Origin: Methylobacterium sp. J-077
GTDB taxonomy: Bacteria > Pseudomonadota > Alphaproteobacteria > Rhizobiales > Beijerinckiaceae
NCBI RefSeq assembly: GCF_022829365.1
Contig: NZ_JAKSYJ010000052.1
Location: forward strand, 1-64,000
Direction: 5' to 3'
Length of the DNA: 64,000 nucleotides
Part shown: in pieces, positions 35,302-44,132 of the stretch
Numbering within the stretch: the first letter of the stretch is position 1
How the letters are laid out: the number at the start of each line of letters is the position of its first letter
Translations under genes and position numbers: made by a program
The notes under the pieces: generated by a model
Told to the model about the DNA's origin: nothing
The model's input: only the letters and a program-made list of their open reading frames with translations
The model's database searches: none

Positions 35302-35571
35302 GTGCTGAGGAAATTCCTGCTCGCGGCCCTGCTGGTGCTGGGCTTCGCGGCTGCTGCGCCCCAGGGCGCGTCGGCTGCGCCGGTCGGCCCGGGCATCGCC
35401 CTGCCGGCCGACGCCGCGCCGGCCATGGCCCAGAAGGCCCAGTACTACTACCGCCGTCGGTTCTACGGCCCGCGGCCGTTCTACCGCCGTCCCTACTACC
35501 GCCGCCGGTTCTATTACGGCCCGCGCCCGTTCTACCGTCGTCCGTATTACCGTCGCCGGTTCTACTACTAA
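35302..35571 (+). CDS. small secreted Arg/Tyr-rich repeat protein
   Basis: 89 residues starting with GTG at 35302, which has AAGGGAG seven bases upstream; this start places a clean signal peptide (LRKFLLAALLVLGFAAAAPQ..SAAP) at the N-terminus. The mature end is two tandem copies of a unit like RRFYGPRPFYRRPYY, ending RRRFYY. The protein is very basic and aromatic. Similar exported basic, Tyr/Arg-rich proteins are known in Methylobacteriaceae but have no assigned role; binding to the anionic envelope is a guess. An intrinsic terminator follows. Confidence 0.75.
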   Translation: MLRKFLLAALLVLGFAAAAPQGASAAPVGPGIALPADAAPAMAQKAQYYYRRRFYGPRPFYRRPYYRRRFYYGPRPFYRRPYYRRRFYY

Positions 35572-35591
35572 GCGGATCGCCGACCTGACCG

Positions 35592-35624
35592 GCCCGGCGG
35601 CTCACACGAGCCGCCGGGCTTTTT
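35592..35624 (+). terminator. intrinsic terminator after the RRFY-repeat gene
   Basis: GCCCGGCGGCTC (35592-35603) pairs with GAGCCGCCGGGC (35608-35619) around ACAC, followed by TTTTT. Confidence 0.88.
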
Positions 35625-35720
35625 CATGCCGTGATTCGGGATGCGCACCGCGGCCCCATGCCGTATAGTGCAGGAAACGGACGTGCCGGCGACAGATCGG
35701 GCCGTCCTGGAGGAAACCCG

Positions 35721-35858
35721 ATGAACGATATCGCACAGCGCGCCGAGCCTGCGGCCGCGACGCCGGACCTCTGGCAATCGATCCCGCTCGAATGCATCCT
35801 GGGTGCAGCCGCCATTCTGCTGGCGGCCGGGCTGAAGCTCGCCGGCATCCTTCTCTGA
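35721..35858 (+). CDS. 45-residue membrane protein
   Basis: A short gene with a strong ribosome-binding site (GGAGGAAACCCG before the ATG). The product MNDIAQRAEPAAATPDLWQS then has one hydrophobic helix (ILGAAAILLAAGLKLAGILL) reaching the stop. The ribosome-binding site and clean topology argue it is real although short. It precedes the thioesterase gene by 19 bases on the same strand and may be co-transcribed. Function unknown. Confidence 0.65.
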   Translation: MNDIAQRAEPAAATPDLWQSIPLECILGAAAILLAAGLKLAGILL

Positions 35859-35877
35859 CGGCGCGCGGGACAGGCGG

Positions 35878-36339
35878 ATGGACGGCATGCGGCACGTCGA
35901 ACGCGCGGCGAGCGAGAGCGCGGCAATGCCGGCCCCGGAAACGGACCTGCCGCGCGGCGACCTGACGGTCCGGACCATCGCGATGCCGGCCGATACCAAC
36001 GCCAACGGCGACATCTTCGGCGGCTGGGTGCTCACGCAGATGGACCAGGCCGGCGGCATCGCGGGGGTCGACCGGGCGCAGGGCCGCGTCGTTACCGTGG
36101 CCCTCGACGCGATGACCTTCATCCGCCCGGTCCGGGTCGGCGACGTGCTGTGCGTCTACACCCGGGTCTCGCATGTCGGCCGGACCTCGATGAAGATCGA
36201 GGTCGAGGCCTGGGCGCGCCGGTTCTGCACCCAGGTCCGCGAGCGGGTGACGCAGGCCACCCTCACCTTCGTGGCCATCGACGAGGCCGGGCGCCCGCGC
36301 CCGATCCCGCCCCTGGTGCCCTCGCCCAACGCGGTCTGA
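35878..36339 (+). CDS. acyl-CoA thioesterase, YciA-like hotdog fold
   Basis: 153 residues. The hotdog thioesterase hydrolyses acyl-CoA to free acid and CoA. Signature segments are MPADTNANGDIFGGWVLTQM (with catalytic Asn/Asp and Gly residues of the YciA type), DAMTFIRPVRVGDVL and SHVGRTSMKIEVEAW. The N-terminal 25 residues are variable and the start could be at 35878 or an internal ATG. It faces sodC tail to tail with a six-base gap. Confidence 0.88.
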   Translation: MDGMRHVERAASESAAMPAPETDLPRGDLTVRTIAMPADTNANGDIFGGWVLTQMDQAGGIAGVDRAQGRVVTVALDAMTFIRPVRVGDVLCVYTRVSHVGRTSMKIEVEAWARRFCTQVRERVTQATLTFVAIDEAGRPRPIPPLVPSPNAV

Positions 36340-36345
36340 CGCGCC

Positions 36346-36879
36346 CTACTTGATCACTGCGCAGGCGACCCGGTCGCCCGCACCGCCGATCGGCTGGGTG
36401 GTGTGGTCGTCCTCGTTGGCGTGGATGATCAGCGCCGAGCCGTCGCCGTCCTTGAGGCCGCCCTCGCCGGTCAGCGGCGTCTCGCTGGTCACCTCGGCAT
36501 TGGCCGAGCCGTCCGGAACCACGTAGAGGTTCGGCAGGTCGCCCTCGTCGGGCCCGTCCGGGTTGAGCAGGCCGTGCTTGCTCTGATCGTGGTTCACGTG
36601 AGCCTTGGAATTCAGGAATTTCGGATCCGAACAGTCGCCCACCGCGTGGAAGTGCATGCCGTGCCAGCCGGGCGGGAGGCCGCCGGGCTGAATCGCGACG
36701 CGCAGCACCAGGCTGTTGGCGCCGTCGCGGATCGCGATCGTGCCGATGGCATCGCCCTTGGCGTTCTTCACGGGCGCCTGGAATGTCTCGGTGGGCTTGG
36801 CGGCGGCCGGCTCCTGTGCGAGGGCGCCGCTCGCCGCGAAGGGACCCAGCAACGCGAGCAGCGGCAGGATGCGTGTCAT
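36346..36879 (-). CDS. sodC: periplasmic Cu/Zn superoxide dismutase
   Basis: 177 residues with a signal peptide ending at ALAQE. It dismutates superoxide in the periplasm. Copper and zinc ligands are visible: HGMHFHAVGDCSD (two His and the disulfide Cys), the loop with HVNHDQSKHG (zinc His residues), GDLPNLYVVPDGSA (zinc Asp), and the last His in LIIHANEDDHTTQPIGGAGDR, with the active-site Arg in GDRVAC. All key residues seem intact. AGGAG precedes the ATG. Confidence 0.93.
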   Translation of the reverse strand: MTRILPLLALLGPFAASGALAQEPAAAKPTETFQAPVKNAKGDAIGTIAIRDGANSLVLRVAIQPGGLPPGWHGMHFHAVGDCSDPKFLNSKAHVNHDQSKHGLLNPDGPDEGDLPNLYVVPDGSANAEVTSETPLTGEGGLKDGDGSALIIHANEDDHTTQPIGGAGDRVACAVIK

Positions 36880-36989
36880 ACGGTGGCTCTCCTCTCAAGC
36901 CCGGTCTAGTTAGGATACGCGCCGCCCGTTCGACAGGGCCGGCCCCCGAAACCTTCGCCGTATCCCTGCGGCCAGCCCATAAAGCCTTG

Positions 36990-37772
36990 ATGACCGGAGA
37001 TCGGCCCATACCGGATCGCACGGCGCCCGCGCGCCCTGATCCGTCGCCGAAACGGGCCGACCTGTTCCTGGTGGAGCACGGCCATTTCGAGAGCCGGGCG
37101 CGGGCGCAGGCCGCGATCCGGGCCGGGCTGGTGCGGGTCGACGGCCGACCCCTGGCGCGGGCCTCGGAGCCGATCCCGCCGGGGGCGCGGATCGAGGCCG
37201 CGCCCGAGCACCCTTACGCCTCCCGGGGCGGCCTCAAGCTCGCGGCGGCGCTCGACGCGTTCCGGATGGACCCAGCGGGCCTGCCCTGCCTCGATGTCGG
37301 CGCCTCGACCGGCGGCTTCACGGACGTGCTGCTCGCCCGGGGTGCGGCCCATGTCCACGCGGTCGATGTCGGCCGGGGGCAGTTGCATCCGCGGCTGGCC
37401 CAGGATCCCCGCGTCACCAGCCTGGAGGGGACGGACATCCGCAATCTCGACCCGGCGCAGCTCGTGCCGCGGCCTGCACTGGCCAGCGTCGATGTCAGCT
37501 TCATCGGCCTGCGTCTGGTGCTCCCGGCCCTGCCGGCCTTGTTGGCGCCGGGTGCCGCGATCGTCGCGCTGATCAAGCCGCAATTCGAGGCCGGGCGCGC
37601 GCGCGTCGGGCGCGGCGGCCTCGTGCGCGATCCGGCCGTCCACGCCGAGGTCTGCGCGGCCGTCCGCGGCGTGCTGGAGGGGCTCGGCGCGACGATCCTG
37701 GGCCTGATCGATTCGCCCGTGCCGGGTGGCGACGGCAATTCCGAATTCTTGATCGGCGCAACCTTACCATGA
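36990..37772 (+). CDS. tlyA: TlyA-family 16S/23S rRNA (cytidine-2'-O)-methyltransferase
   Basis: 260 residues. The N-terminal S4 RNA-binding domain (RADLFLVEHGHFESRARAQA..VRVDG, 24-70) precedes an FtsJ-like Rossmann methyltransferase: CLDVGASTGGFTDVLL binds SAM, and DVSFIGLRLVLPAL and LIKPQFEAGR are the conserved catalytic-core segments. In other bacteria TlyA methylates C1409 of 16S and C1920 of 23S rRNA. The chosen ATG 36990 is just after the S4 boundary upstream; a longer frame exists. It overlaps the next gene by four bases (ATGA). Confidence 0.9.
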   Translation: MTGDRPIPDRTAPARPDPSPKRADLFLVEHGHFESRARAQAAIRAGLVRVDGRPLARASEPIPPGARIEAAPEHPYASRGGLKLAAALDAFRMDPAGLPCLDVGASTGGFTDVLLARGAAHVHAVDVGRGQLHPRLAQDPRVTSLEGTDIRNLDPAQLVPRPALASVDVSFIGLRLVLPALPALLAPGAAIVALIKPQFEAGRARVGRGGLVRDPAVHAEVCAAVRGVLEGLGATILGLIDSPVPGGDGNSEFLIGATLP

Positions 37773-39007
37773 GCGAAACGGTCACGATTCGGGAGCTCGG
37801 CGCCCGCGGCGACGGCATCGCGGAGGACGGCATCCTCGTGCCCTACACGCTGCCCGGGGAGCGCGTGACGATCCGCCGGGAGGGAAAGCGGGCCGAACTA
37901 CTCGGCATCGAGCAGCCCTCGCCCGACCGGATCGAACCCTTCTGCCCCTACTACATGCGTTGCGGCGGCTGCCGGACGCAGCACCTCGCGCCGGCGGCAG
38001 AGTTGTCCTGGAAGCGCGGCCTCGTCGCGCAGGCGCTGTCGCAGGCCCGGCTCGATATCGAGCCGGAGGCCGCCATCGACGCGCACGGGGCCGGGCGCCG
38101 CCGCATCACCCTGCATGTCCGGGAGATCGACGGACAGGGCGAGGCCGGGCTGATGGCGGCGCGCAGCCACGCGCTGGTGCCGATCGACCATTGCCCGATC
38201 ACCGTGCCGGCTTTGCACCCGGCCCCCGCGGTGGCGCGCCGCCTCGCGGCGCCGCTGGGGCACGGCCGCAAGCCCCTCGACGTTGCCGTGACAGCTACCG
38301 ACCAGGGCCTCGACATCGACCTGCGCGGCCACGGGCCGGTGAGCGGCGGCGTCGCCTCCGCTCTGGTGCGGATCGCGGGCGAACTCGGCCTCGCCCGGCT
38401 GTCGCTCCACGGCGAGCGCCTGATGGAGGCCGAGCCCGTCTCGGTCACGGACAGCGAGAGCCGGCTCTACCCGGCCCCCGGGGGGTTCCTGCAGGCGACC
38501 GGGGCCGGGCAGGCAACGCTCACGGATCTCACCGTCGCAGCCCTGGGAAGCCGCGCACGGCGCGTCGCCGACCTGTTCTCGGGCTGCGGCCCCCTCGCCC
38601 TGGCGATGGCCCGGAATGCCGCGGTCCATGCCGTCGAGGCGGATGCGGCCGCGCTCGCCGGGCTCGACCGGTCGGCCCGGTCCGCCACGGGCCTGCGCCA
38701 GGTCACCACCGAGCGCCGGGACCTGTTCCGCCGGCCGCTGCTGCCCACGGAACTCGACGGTCTCGACGCGGTGGTGTTCGACCCGCCCCGGGCCGGCGCC
38801 GAAGCCCAGGCCCGGCAGATCGCCGCCTCGCGGGTGCCCCTGGCGATCGGCGTGGCCTGCGATACCGGCACCTTCGCCCGGGATGCGGCGACGCTGACGG
38901 AAGGCGGGTTCCGGCTCGAATCGGTAACGCCGGTCGACCAGTTCCGGCATTCGGACCATGTCGAAATGGTCGGTGTGTTCCGGCGCGAGGTCCCACGCCG
39001 GCGCTGA
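37769..39007 (+). CDS. RumA/TrmA-family class I SAM-dependent RNA m5U methyltransferase
   Basis: 412 residues. An N-terminal TRAM-like domain (VTIRELGARGDGIAEDGILV) is followed by iron-sulfur cysteines C59, C65, C68 (CPYYMRCGGC) and C142 (DHCPI), matching the 4Fe-4S ligands of RumA/RlmD. The SAM site is VADLFSGCGPLALAMA and the nucleophile cysteine is in VACDTGTFARDA (C364). It makes 5-methyluridine in rRNA or tRNA; the exact target cannot be read. It is translationally coupled to tlyA, suggesting joint production of rRNA modification enzymes. Confidence 0.9.
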   Translation: MSETVTIRELGARGDGIAEDGILVPYTLPGERVTIRREGKRAELLGIEQPSPDRIEPFCPYYMRCGGCRTQHLAPAAELSWKRGLVAQALSQARLDIEPEAAIDAHGAGRRRITLHVREIDGQGEAGLMAARSHALVPIDHCPITVPALHPAPAVARRLAAPLGHGRKPLDVAVTATDQGLDIDLRGHGPVSGGVASALVRIAGELGLARLSLHGERLMEAEPVSVTDSESRLYPAPGGFLQATGAGQATLTDLTVAALGSRARRVADLFSGCGPLALAMARNAAVHAVEADAAALAGLDRSARSATGLRQVTTERRDLFRRPLLPTELDGLDAVVFDPPRAGAEAQARQIAASRVPLAIGVACDTGTFARDAATLTEGGFRLESVTPVDQFRHSDHVEMVGVFRREVPRRR

Positions 39008-39073
39008 GGCTTAAAGCTCGGACGCTTGCAACTTTCTGTGGAATCTGACCTTCTTCAGATGACTGGAGGTGTC

Positions 39074-39346
39074 ATGACTGCAGCCTCGATCCGCCTGCTC
39101 GCCCTCGCCGTGCTGAGCGTCGCCCTGCCCACGACACTGGCAGCGCAGCCCCGCGCGCCCGATCAGACCGGCACCGGCGGCGGCCCGACCTCGACGATCA
39201 CCGCGCCGAACACCAATCGTTTGGGTGTGACCAAGCCGCCGGGCACGTCGATGGGCCCCGGTGAAGTGCCGTCGCGCCAGGAGGAACGGCGCGAACGCGC
39301 GCTGACCGACAAGATCGACAACAGCGTCTGCGAAGGCTGCAACTGA
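39074..39346 (+). CDS. small secreted protein, function unknown
   Basis: 90 residues with a signal peptide (MTAASIRLLALAVLSVALPT.. ending about LAAQ). The mature part is short, polar and Thr/Gly/Pro-rich (TGTGGGPTSTITAPNTNRLG), then an Arg/Glu helix RQEERRERALTDKIDNS and a C-terminal CEGCN with two Cys. The ribosome-binding site GGAGG lies six bases before ATG 39074, which decides the start over two upstream codons. No family recognised. Confidence 0.68.
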   Translation: MTAASIRLLALAVLSVALPTTLAAQPRAPDQTGTGGGPTSTITAPNTNRLGVTKPPGTSMGPGEVPSRQEERRERALTDKIDNSVCEGCN

Positions 39347-39510
39347 CCCTCGAAGCCGGCCGGGCGGAACCGCAGCGGCGGCCCGCGATGTCACGGAAGC
39401 GTCAGAAAACAACGCCACACCCGCGGCACAGCTTGCGCTTGGAGCCGCCGTGCCGGATGCGGACCGGACCTAGCGCCGACCTGTGACCGTTTCGCACCCG
39501 AGACCCATTC

Positions 39511-40515
39511 GTGATTTTCATCCACCAGCCCGCAATCGGCGCCGGATCCTCGCTGCTCGAGCGCCGAATCGTCGACCTTCAGGACACGATCCCCGAGGAC
39601 ACCGTCTGGCTCGACCTGATCCGCCCGAGCCGCGAGGAGGAGCTCAAGGTCGAGGCCTTCGCCGGCATCGAGGTTCCGACCCGCGAGGAGATGAAGGACA
39701 TCGAGCCGTCCGAGCTTCTCTATGTCGAGGAGGGCGCCCGCTACATGACCGGGCGCGTGCTTTCGAAGGTGAGCGATTCCGAGGAGCCGGGGCTTGCCGG
39801 CATCACCTTCATCCTGCGCGGCAGCCGCCTCGTCACCGTGCGCTACGAGGAGCCGCAGGCCTTCCGGATGTATACCCAGCGCGCCGGCCGCACGATGGGC
39901 AACGGCAACACCTCCGCGCTCTCCGGCGAGACCATCCTGGCGGGGCTGATCGAGGCGGTGATCGATCGGGCTGCCGACGTGCTCCAGCTCCAGGGCGAGC
40001 GCATCGATCGCCTGTCGGGCAAGATCTTCGAAGTGCAGGCCGATCCCTCGGCGCGTAACACAGCGCTCCAGGATACGTTGCGCGCGCTCGGACGACTCGG
40101 CGACCTGATCTCGAAACAGCGCGAGAGCCTGGTCTCGATGGAGCGAATTCTGTTGTCGCTGTCGGCGACCTATCGGACCAACAAGGCGCCCCGCGACCTG
40201 CGAGAGGATGTCCGCTCGACCCTGCGCGATCTTCAATCGCTGGAAGAGCACGCGACCTTCCTCTCCACAAAAATTCAATTTCTGCTCGACGCGACACTCG
40301 GCTTGGTTAACCTGGAACAGAACAACATCATCAAGCTGTTCTCGGTCATGGCCGTCGTCTTCATGCCGCCGACGCTGATTGCGTCGATCTACGGCATGAA
40401 TTTTAAGTCCATGCCGGAACTAGAACTCTCGTTCGGCTACCCGATGGCGGTAGTCATGATGGTCGTCGCCGCGGTCCTGCCCTACGTTTTCTTCCGCTGG
40501 AAGAAGTGGCTCTAG
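39511..40515 (+). CDS. corA: CorA-family magnesium/cobalt transporter
   Basis: 334 residues. A cytoplasmic alpha/beta and long-helix domain precedes two C-terminal membrane helices. The selectivity signature YGMNF lies at 294-298 after the first helix (SVMAVVFMPPTLIASIYGMN) and the protein ends with the basic stretch RWKKWL. It imports Mg(II). It starts with GTG and is monocistronic, between the small secreted protein and the chemoreceptor. Confidence 0.95.
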   Translation: MIFIHQPAIGAGSSLLERRIVDLQDTIPEDTVWLDLIRPSREEELKVEAFAGIEVPTREEMKDIEPSELLYVEEGARYMTGRVLSKVSDSEEPGLAGITFILRGSRLVTVRYEEPQAFRMYTQRAGRTMGNGNTSALSGETILAGLIEAVIDRAADVLQLQGERIDRLSGKIFEVQADPSARNTALQDTLRALGRLGDLISKQRESLVSMERILLSLSATYRTNKAPRDLREDVRSTLRDLQSLEEHATFLSTKIQFLLDATLGLVNLEQNNIIKLFSVMAVVFMPPTLIASIYGMNFKSMPELELSFGYPMAVVMMVVAAVLPYVFFRWKKWL

Positions 40516-40610
40516 TCACGAATAGCTGTCTACGCGCAGCAGACTGTTAAGAAATATCATAGAGATCATCGAGGTTGAAGCGCCGCCCGGCCGCGACGAC
40601 GGAAGCTCCG

Positions 40611-42296
40611 ATGCGATTCTCCCTGAAGATGGTCCTGTGCGGCGCCATCGGCCTGCTCGCCCTCGCTGCCGCCGGCCAGGGTGTCGTCAGCGTCGTCCGG
40701 CTGTCCGAGATCGAGCAGGACGCCAAGGAAGTCTCGCAGGTCTCGCTGCCCGCCCAGAACCAGGCCGAGGCCATCGGCATGGCGGTGCGCGACGTGCGGC
40801 TGAAGCTCTACAAGCTGGTCGTGGGATCGCCGGACTTCGCCACCCTCGACAAGAACCAGACGGCGCTCACCGACGGCCTCAGCGCGCTCTCCGAGTTGCG
40901 CCAAGCCTATCAGGACCGCCTGTCGACGCCCCGGGAGCGCGAGACCTACGAGCGCTTCACCGGCGCCTGGAACGCCTACCAGAACATCCAGCTTCAAGTG
41001 GTCGAGCTGATGATCGCGGGCGACACGATCGGCGCCCTCAAGCTGGTCCTCGATCCGGAGACCGGCGCCCAGAGCGAGGCGGCGGTCGGCAGCCTCACCG
41101 AGGCGATCGCGCTGGCCCGGTCGCAGACCGACGCCAACGTCGCGGCCACCGCCGACAACGCGAACTCAGCCAAGCGCACCGCCCTGGTCGCCACCGCCTT
41201 CGGCCTGCTGGTCGCCGCAGCGGCGATGCTGTTCGCGCTGTTCGGCATCGCCCGCCCGATCCAGCGGATGACCGGCGCCATGGGTCGCCTGGCCGAGGGC
41301 GACGCGACCGTGGAAATCCCCGGGACCGGCCGCCGCGACGAGATCGGCGCGATGGCGGCGGCCGTGCAGGTGTTCAAGGACAACCTCATCCGCACCCGCG
41401 CGCTGGAGCAGGAGACGGCGCTGGCCCGGGCCGGCGCAGAGGCGCAGAGGCGGCGCGCCGTCCAAGAGATGGCGGATGGATTCGAGGCCGCGATCGGCGG
41501 CGTGCTGGCGGCGGTGACGGAGGCGGCCCTCGACCTCCGGGCCAATGCCGAGGCCATGACCAACACGGCGACGCGCACGGCCGAGCGCTCGGCCGCGGTG
41601 GCGAGCGCCGCGCAGGAGGCCGCCGCCCATGTCGGCACGGTGGCGGTGGCGGCCGAGGAACTCGGCGCCTCGGTCCAGGAGATCGGCCGTCAGGTCGACG
41701 GCTCCGCCGACCTCGCCCGGGGCGCGGTCGCCCAGGCCGGGCAGACCGCGGGGCTGGTTCAGGAGCTGAGCGAGGCCGCGGGCCGGATCGGCGACGTGGT
41801 GCGGCTGATCTCCGACATCGCCGGCCAGACCAACCTGCTGGCGCTCAACGCCACCATCGAGGCCGCCCGCGCCGGCGAGGCCGGCCGCGGCTTCGCCGTG
41901 GTGGCCTCCGAGGTCAAGGCGCTCGCCGCGCAGACTGCCAAGGCCACCGACGAGATCACCGGCCAAGTCGGCCGCATCCAGGGCGCGACCGGTCAGACGG
42001 TGGGCGCCATCGACGGCATCACTGGCCGGATCCGCGAGATCGACGGAGTGGCGGCCACCATCGCGGCCGCCGTCGAGCAGCAGGGCGCGGCGACCCAGGA
42101 GATCGCCCGCAACGTCGCCGATGCGGCCGCCGGGACCGGTTCTGTCACCGGCACGATCGACGCAGTTGCCCGGGCCGCCGACGAGACCGGCACCGCCGCC
42201 ACCCAGATGCTCGCCTCGGCGGAGAGCCTCTCGGCGCAGTCCGAGGCCCTGCGCCGACAGATCGGCGATTTCCTGCAGACGGTCCGCGCTGCCTGA
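40611..42296 (+). CDS. methyl-accepting chemotaxis protein
   Basis: 561 residues. A first membrane helix (about 8-28), a 150-residue periplasmic helical sensor domain, a second helix (about 195-215, [20 protein letters not shown]), then a HAMP linker ([19 protein letters not shown]) and the signalling domain. The kinase-contacting hairpin tip [20 protein letters not shown] is intact. No NWETF-like C-terminal tether is present. ATG 40611 gives a clean start with a basic N-terminus; the 12 codons upstream are unlikely. The ligand is unknown. Confidence 0.93.
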   Translation: MRFSLKMVLCGAIGLLALAAAGQGVVSVVRLSEIEQDAKEVSQVSLPAQNQAEAIGMAVRDVRLKLYKLVVGSPDFATLDKNQTALTDGLSALSELRQAYQDRLSTPRERETYERFTGAWNAYQNIQLQVVELMIAGDTIGALKLVLDPETGAQSEAAVGSLTEAIALARSQTDANVAATADNANSAKRTALVATAFGLLVAAAAMLFALFGIARPIQRMTGAMGRLAEGDATVEIPGTGRRDEIGAMAAAVQVFKDNLIRTRALEQETALARAGAEAQRRRAVQEMADGFEAAIGGVLAAVTEAALDLRANAEAMTNTATRTAERSAAVASAAQEAAAHVGTVAVAAEELGASVQEIGRQVDGSADLARGAVAQAGQTAGLVQELSEAAGRIGDVVRLISDIAGQTNLLALNATIEAARAGEAGRGFAVVASEVKALAAQTAKATDEITGQVGRIQGATGQTVGAIDGITGRIREIDGVAATIAAAVEQQGAATQEIARNVADAAAGTGSVTGTIDAVARAADETGTAATQMLASAESLSAQSEALRRQIGDFLQTVRAA

Positions 42297-42314
42297 CCCC
42301 GAGGCCGGTCAGGC
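42291..42314. terminator. bidirectional hairpin between the chemoreceptor and radical SAM genes
   Basis: GCCTGACC (42291-42298) and GGTCAGGC (42307-42314) are inverse copies spanning both convergent stop codons. There is no T-run on either strand. Confidence 0.4.
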
Positions 42315-43997
42315 CACCGCGGCGAGGTGCTTGACCTCGGCGCGGGCGACCACCTTGCCGACCGGCGCGGCCTTGCCGCCGTTGTCTTTCTCAGGGGCCA
42401 GGATCGGGGGCGACACCCAGCGGCCGGCCTCGAGCTCGGCGATCCGGCCGTTGATCTCGCGGATCACGTAGCGCGAGAACGGGTAGACGTGCAGGTAGAT
42501 CACCATGTTGGTGACAACCGCCTCCAGGGCCGCCGGGTTATGGCGGGCGGTCTGCAGGAACACGCTCCAGAAATGCTTGGCCAGCTCCGGCCGCCGCACG
42601 GTCATCCGCCAGCAGATCCGGAGCAGCGACCCCAGATCACGGGCGACGTGGCGCCAATCGAGCTTGTGGGCGGCGAATTTGGGCCGCTTCACCCGGCGGG
42701 AGATCTCCCGGACGCGTTCGAAGAAGTTCGGCGGGTCGTAGATCTCCGCCAGCACGTCCCGGTAATCGGCCAGCACGTCCTGCTGCGGGCGCAGGGTCAC
42801 GAAGTTGAGCCCTTGCGTGCAATGGTCACCCTGCTCGGCGGTGGTGTAGGCGAAGTTCTCGAACAGGCGGCCTTCCTTGCGCAGGCGACGCGAGAGCTGC
42901 GTGTTCGGCATCGCGTAGAGCAGGCCGACCATCGCGATCGGGATGCCGGTCTGGCTGATGCACAGGGACATCGCCTTGGCTATGCTGTCCTTCTCGGTGT
43001 CGAAGCCGACGATGAACCCGGCGGTGACGAACATGCCGTGCTCGTAGAGCTTGTGCACGCTGTCGGCGATCGAGCGCTTGGTGTTCTGCTTCTTCTGGGT
43101 CTGGATCAGCGTCGCCTCGTCGGGCGTCTCGATCCCGGTAAACAGCGCGAAGAAGTTCGCGTCCCGCATCATCCCGAGCAGCTCGTCGTCGTCGGCGAGA
43201 TTCAGCGATGCCTCGGTCGAGAACTTGAACGGGTATCCGTGCGCCTCCTGCCACTTGATCAGGTGCGGCAGGAACAGCTTGATCGCCTTCTTGTTGCCGA
43301 TCAGGTTATCGTCCACGAAATCGACATGGCCGCGATGGCCGAGGCTGTAGAGCCGGTCGAGCTCGGCCAGCATCTGCGGCGTGGTCTTGGTGCGCGGCGA
43401 GCGACCGTAGAGCTCGATGATGTCGCAGAACTCGCACGTGAACGGGCACCCGCGCGAGAACTGGACGCCGATATACAGGTAGTGGCTGAAGGTCAGGAGG
43501 TCGAAGCGCGGGATCGGGCTGGTCGTGACGTCCGCCTTGAATTTTTCCGCCGTGAACCGGCCGCTTCGCGCACCGGATTCCCAGGCCTCCACGAAGGTGG
43601 CCAAGATACCCTCGGCCTCGCCCAGCACCAAAAAGTCGGCCTTAGTGTAGATCTCCGGGGTCGAGGTCGGCGCCGGGCCGCCGACGCAGACCGGGACACC
43701 GAGCGCCGCACACTTGTCGATGACGACGAGGCAGTCCGGCTCCTGGGGCAACATGCCGCCGGTCATCACCAGGTCGGCCGCGAGGATCTGCGCGTCGCTG
43801 AGGTCTTCGCAGTTGCGGTTGACCAGAGTCACCTGCCAGGCCGGCGGCAGCATCGCGGCCAGGGTGATCAGGCCCAGCGGCGGCGCGGGTGCGCGGGCGC
43901 CCTGCAGCTCCATGGCCTCCTTGAAGTTCCACATCGAGTTTTCGTAGAACTTCGGAAATACCATCAGCACGCGCGGGGCCCTATTCGCATCCGACAT
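42309..43997 (-). CDS. B12-binding radical SAM protein with DUF4070-like C-terminus
   Basis: 562 residues from ATG 43997 (GAGGACA upstream). The N-terminal B12-binding-type Rossmann domain covers residues 10-160 (PAPPLGLITLAAMLPP, VMTGGMLPQ, VGGPAPT). The radical SAM core has the cluster motif CPFTCEFCD near 190-200 and FVDDNLIGN, and the C-terminal third (after about 400) matches the DUF4070 style. Related enzymes methylate or rearrange lipids such as hopanoids, but the HpnP/HpnJ-specific N-termini are not seen, so the substrate is unknown. It is probably a lipid or cofactor methylase. Confidence 0.85.
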   Translation of the reverse strand: MSDANRAPRVLMVFPKFYENSMWNFKEAMELQGARAPAPPLGLITLAAMLPPAWQVTLVNRNCEDLSDAQILAADLVMTGGMLPQEPDCLVVIDKCAALGVPVCVGGPAPTSTPEIYTKADFLVLGEAEGILATFVEAWESGARSGRFTAEKFKADVTTSPIPRFDLLTFSHYLYIGVQFSRGCPFTCEFCDIIELYGRSPRTKTTPQMLAELDRLYSLGHRGHVDFVDDNLIGNKKAIKLFLPHLIKWQEAHGYPFKFSTEASLNLADDDELLGMMRDANFFALFTGIETPDEATLIQTQKKQNTKRSIADSVHKLYEHGMFVTAGFIVGFDTEKDSIAKAMSLCISQTGIPIAMVGLLYAMPNTQLSRRLRKEGRLFENFAYTTAEQGDHCTQGLNFVTLRPQQDVLADYRDVLAEIYDPPNFFERVREISRRVKRPKFAAHKLDWRHVARDLGSLLRICWRMTVRRPELAKHFWSVFLQTARHNPAALEAVVTNMVIYLHVYPFSRYVIREINGRIAELEAGRWVSPPILAPEKDNGGKAAPVGKVVARAEVKHLAAVA

Positions 43998-44132
43998 GCT
44001 TGTTGTCCTCGTCGCACCGAAGTGAGCCAGCTCAAACACCGCAGAGCCACGCCCATGATTACGGTCTAACGTGCGGGAGAATTAAGGCCGTTTTTCGCCG
44101 CCGCGCGGCGGCGGATCGGTTTCGACGCCCGG

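Noticed and set aside
44096..44113. 18-base palindrome CGCCGCCGCGCGGCGGCG near the radical SAM promoter
   Set aside because: It is a simple GC palindrome followed by A rather than T on the transcribed strand, so not a convincing terminator or operator.
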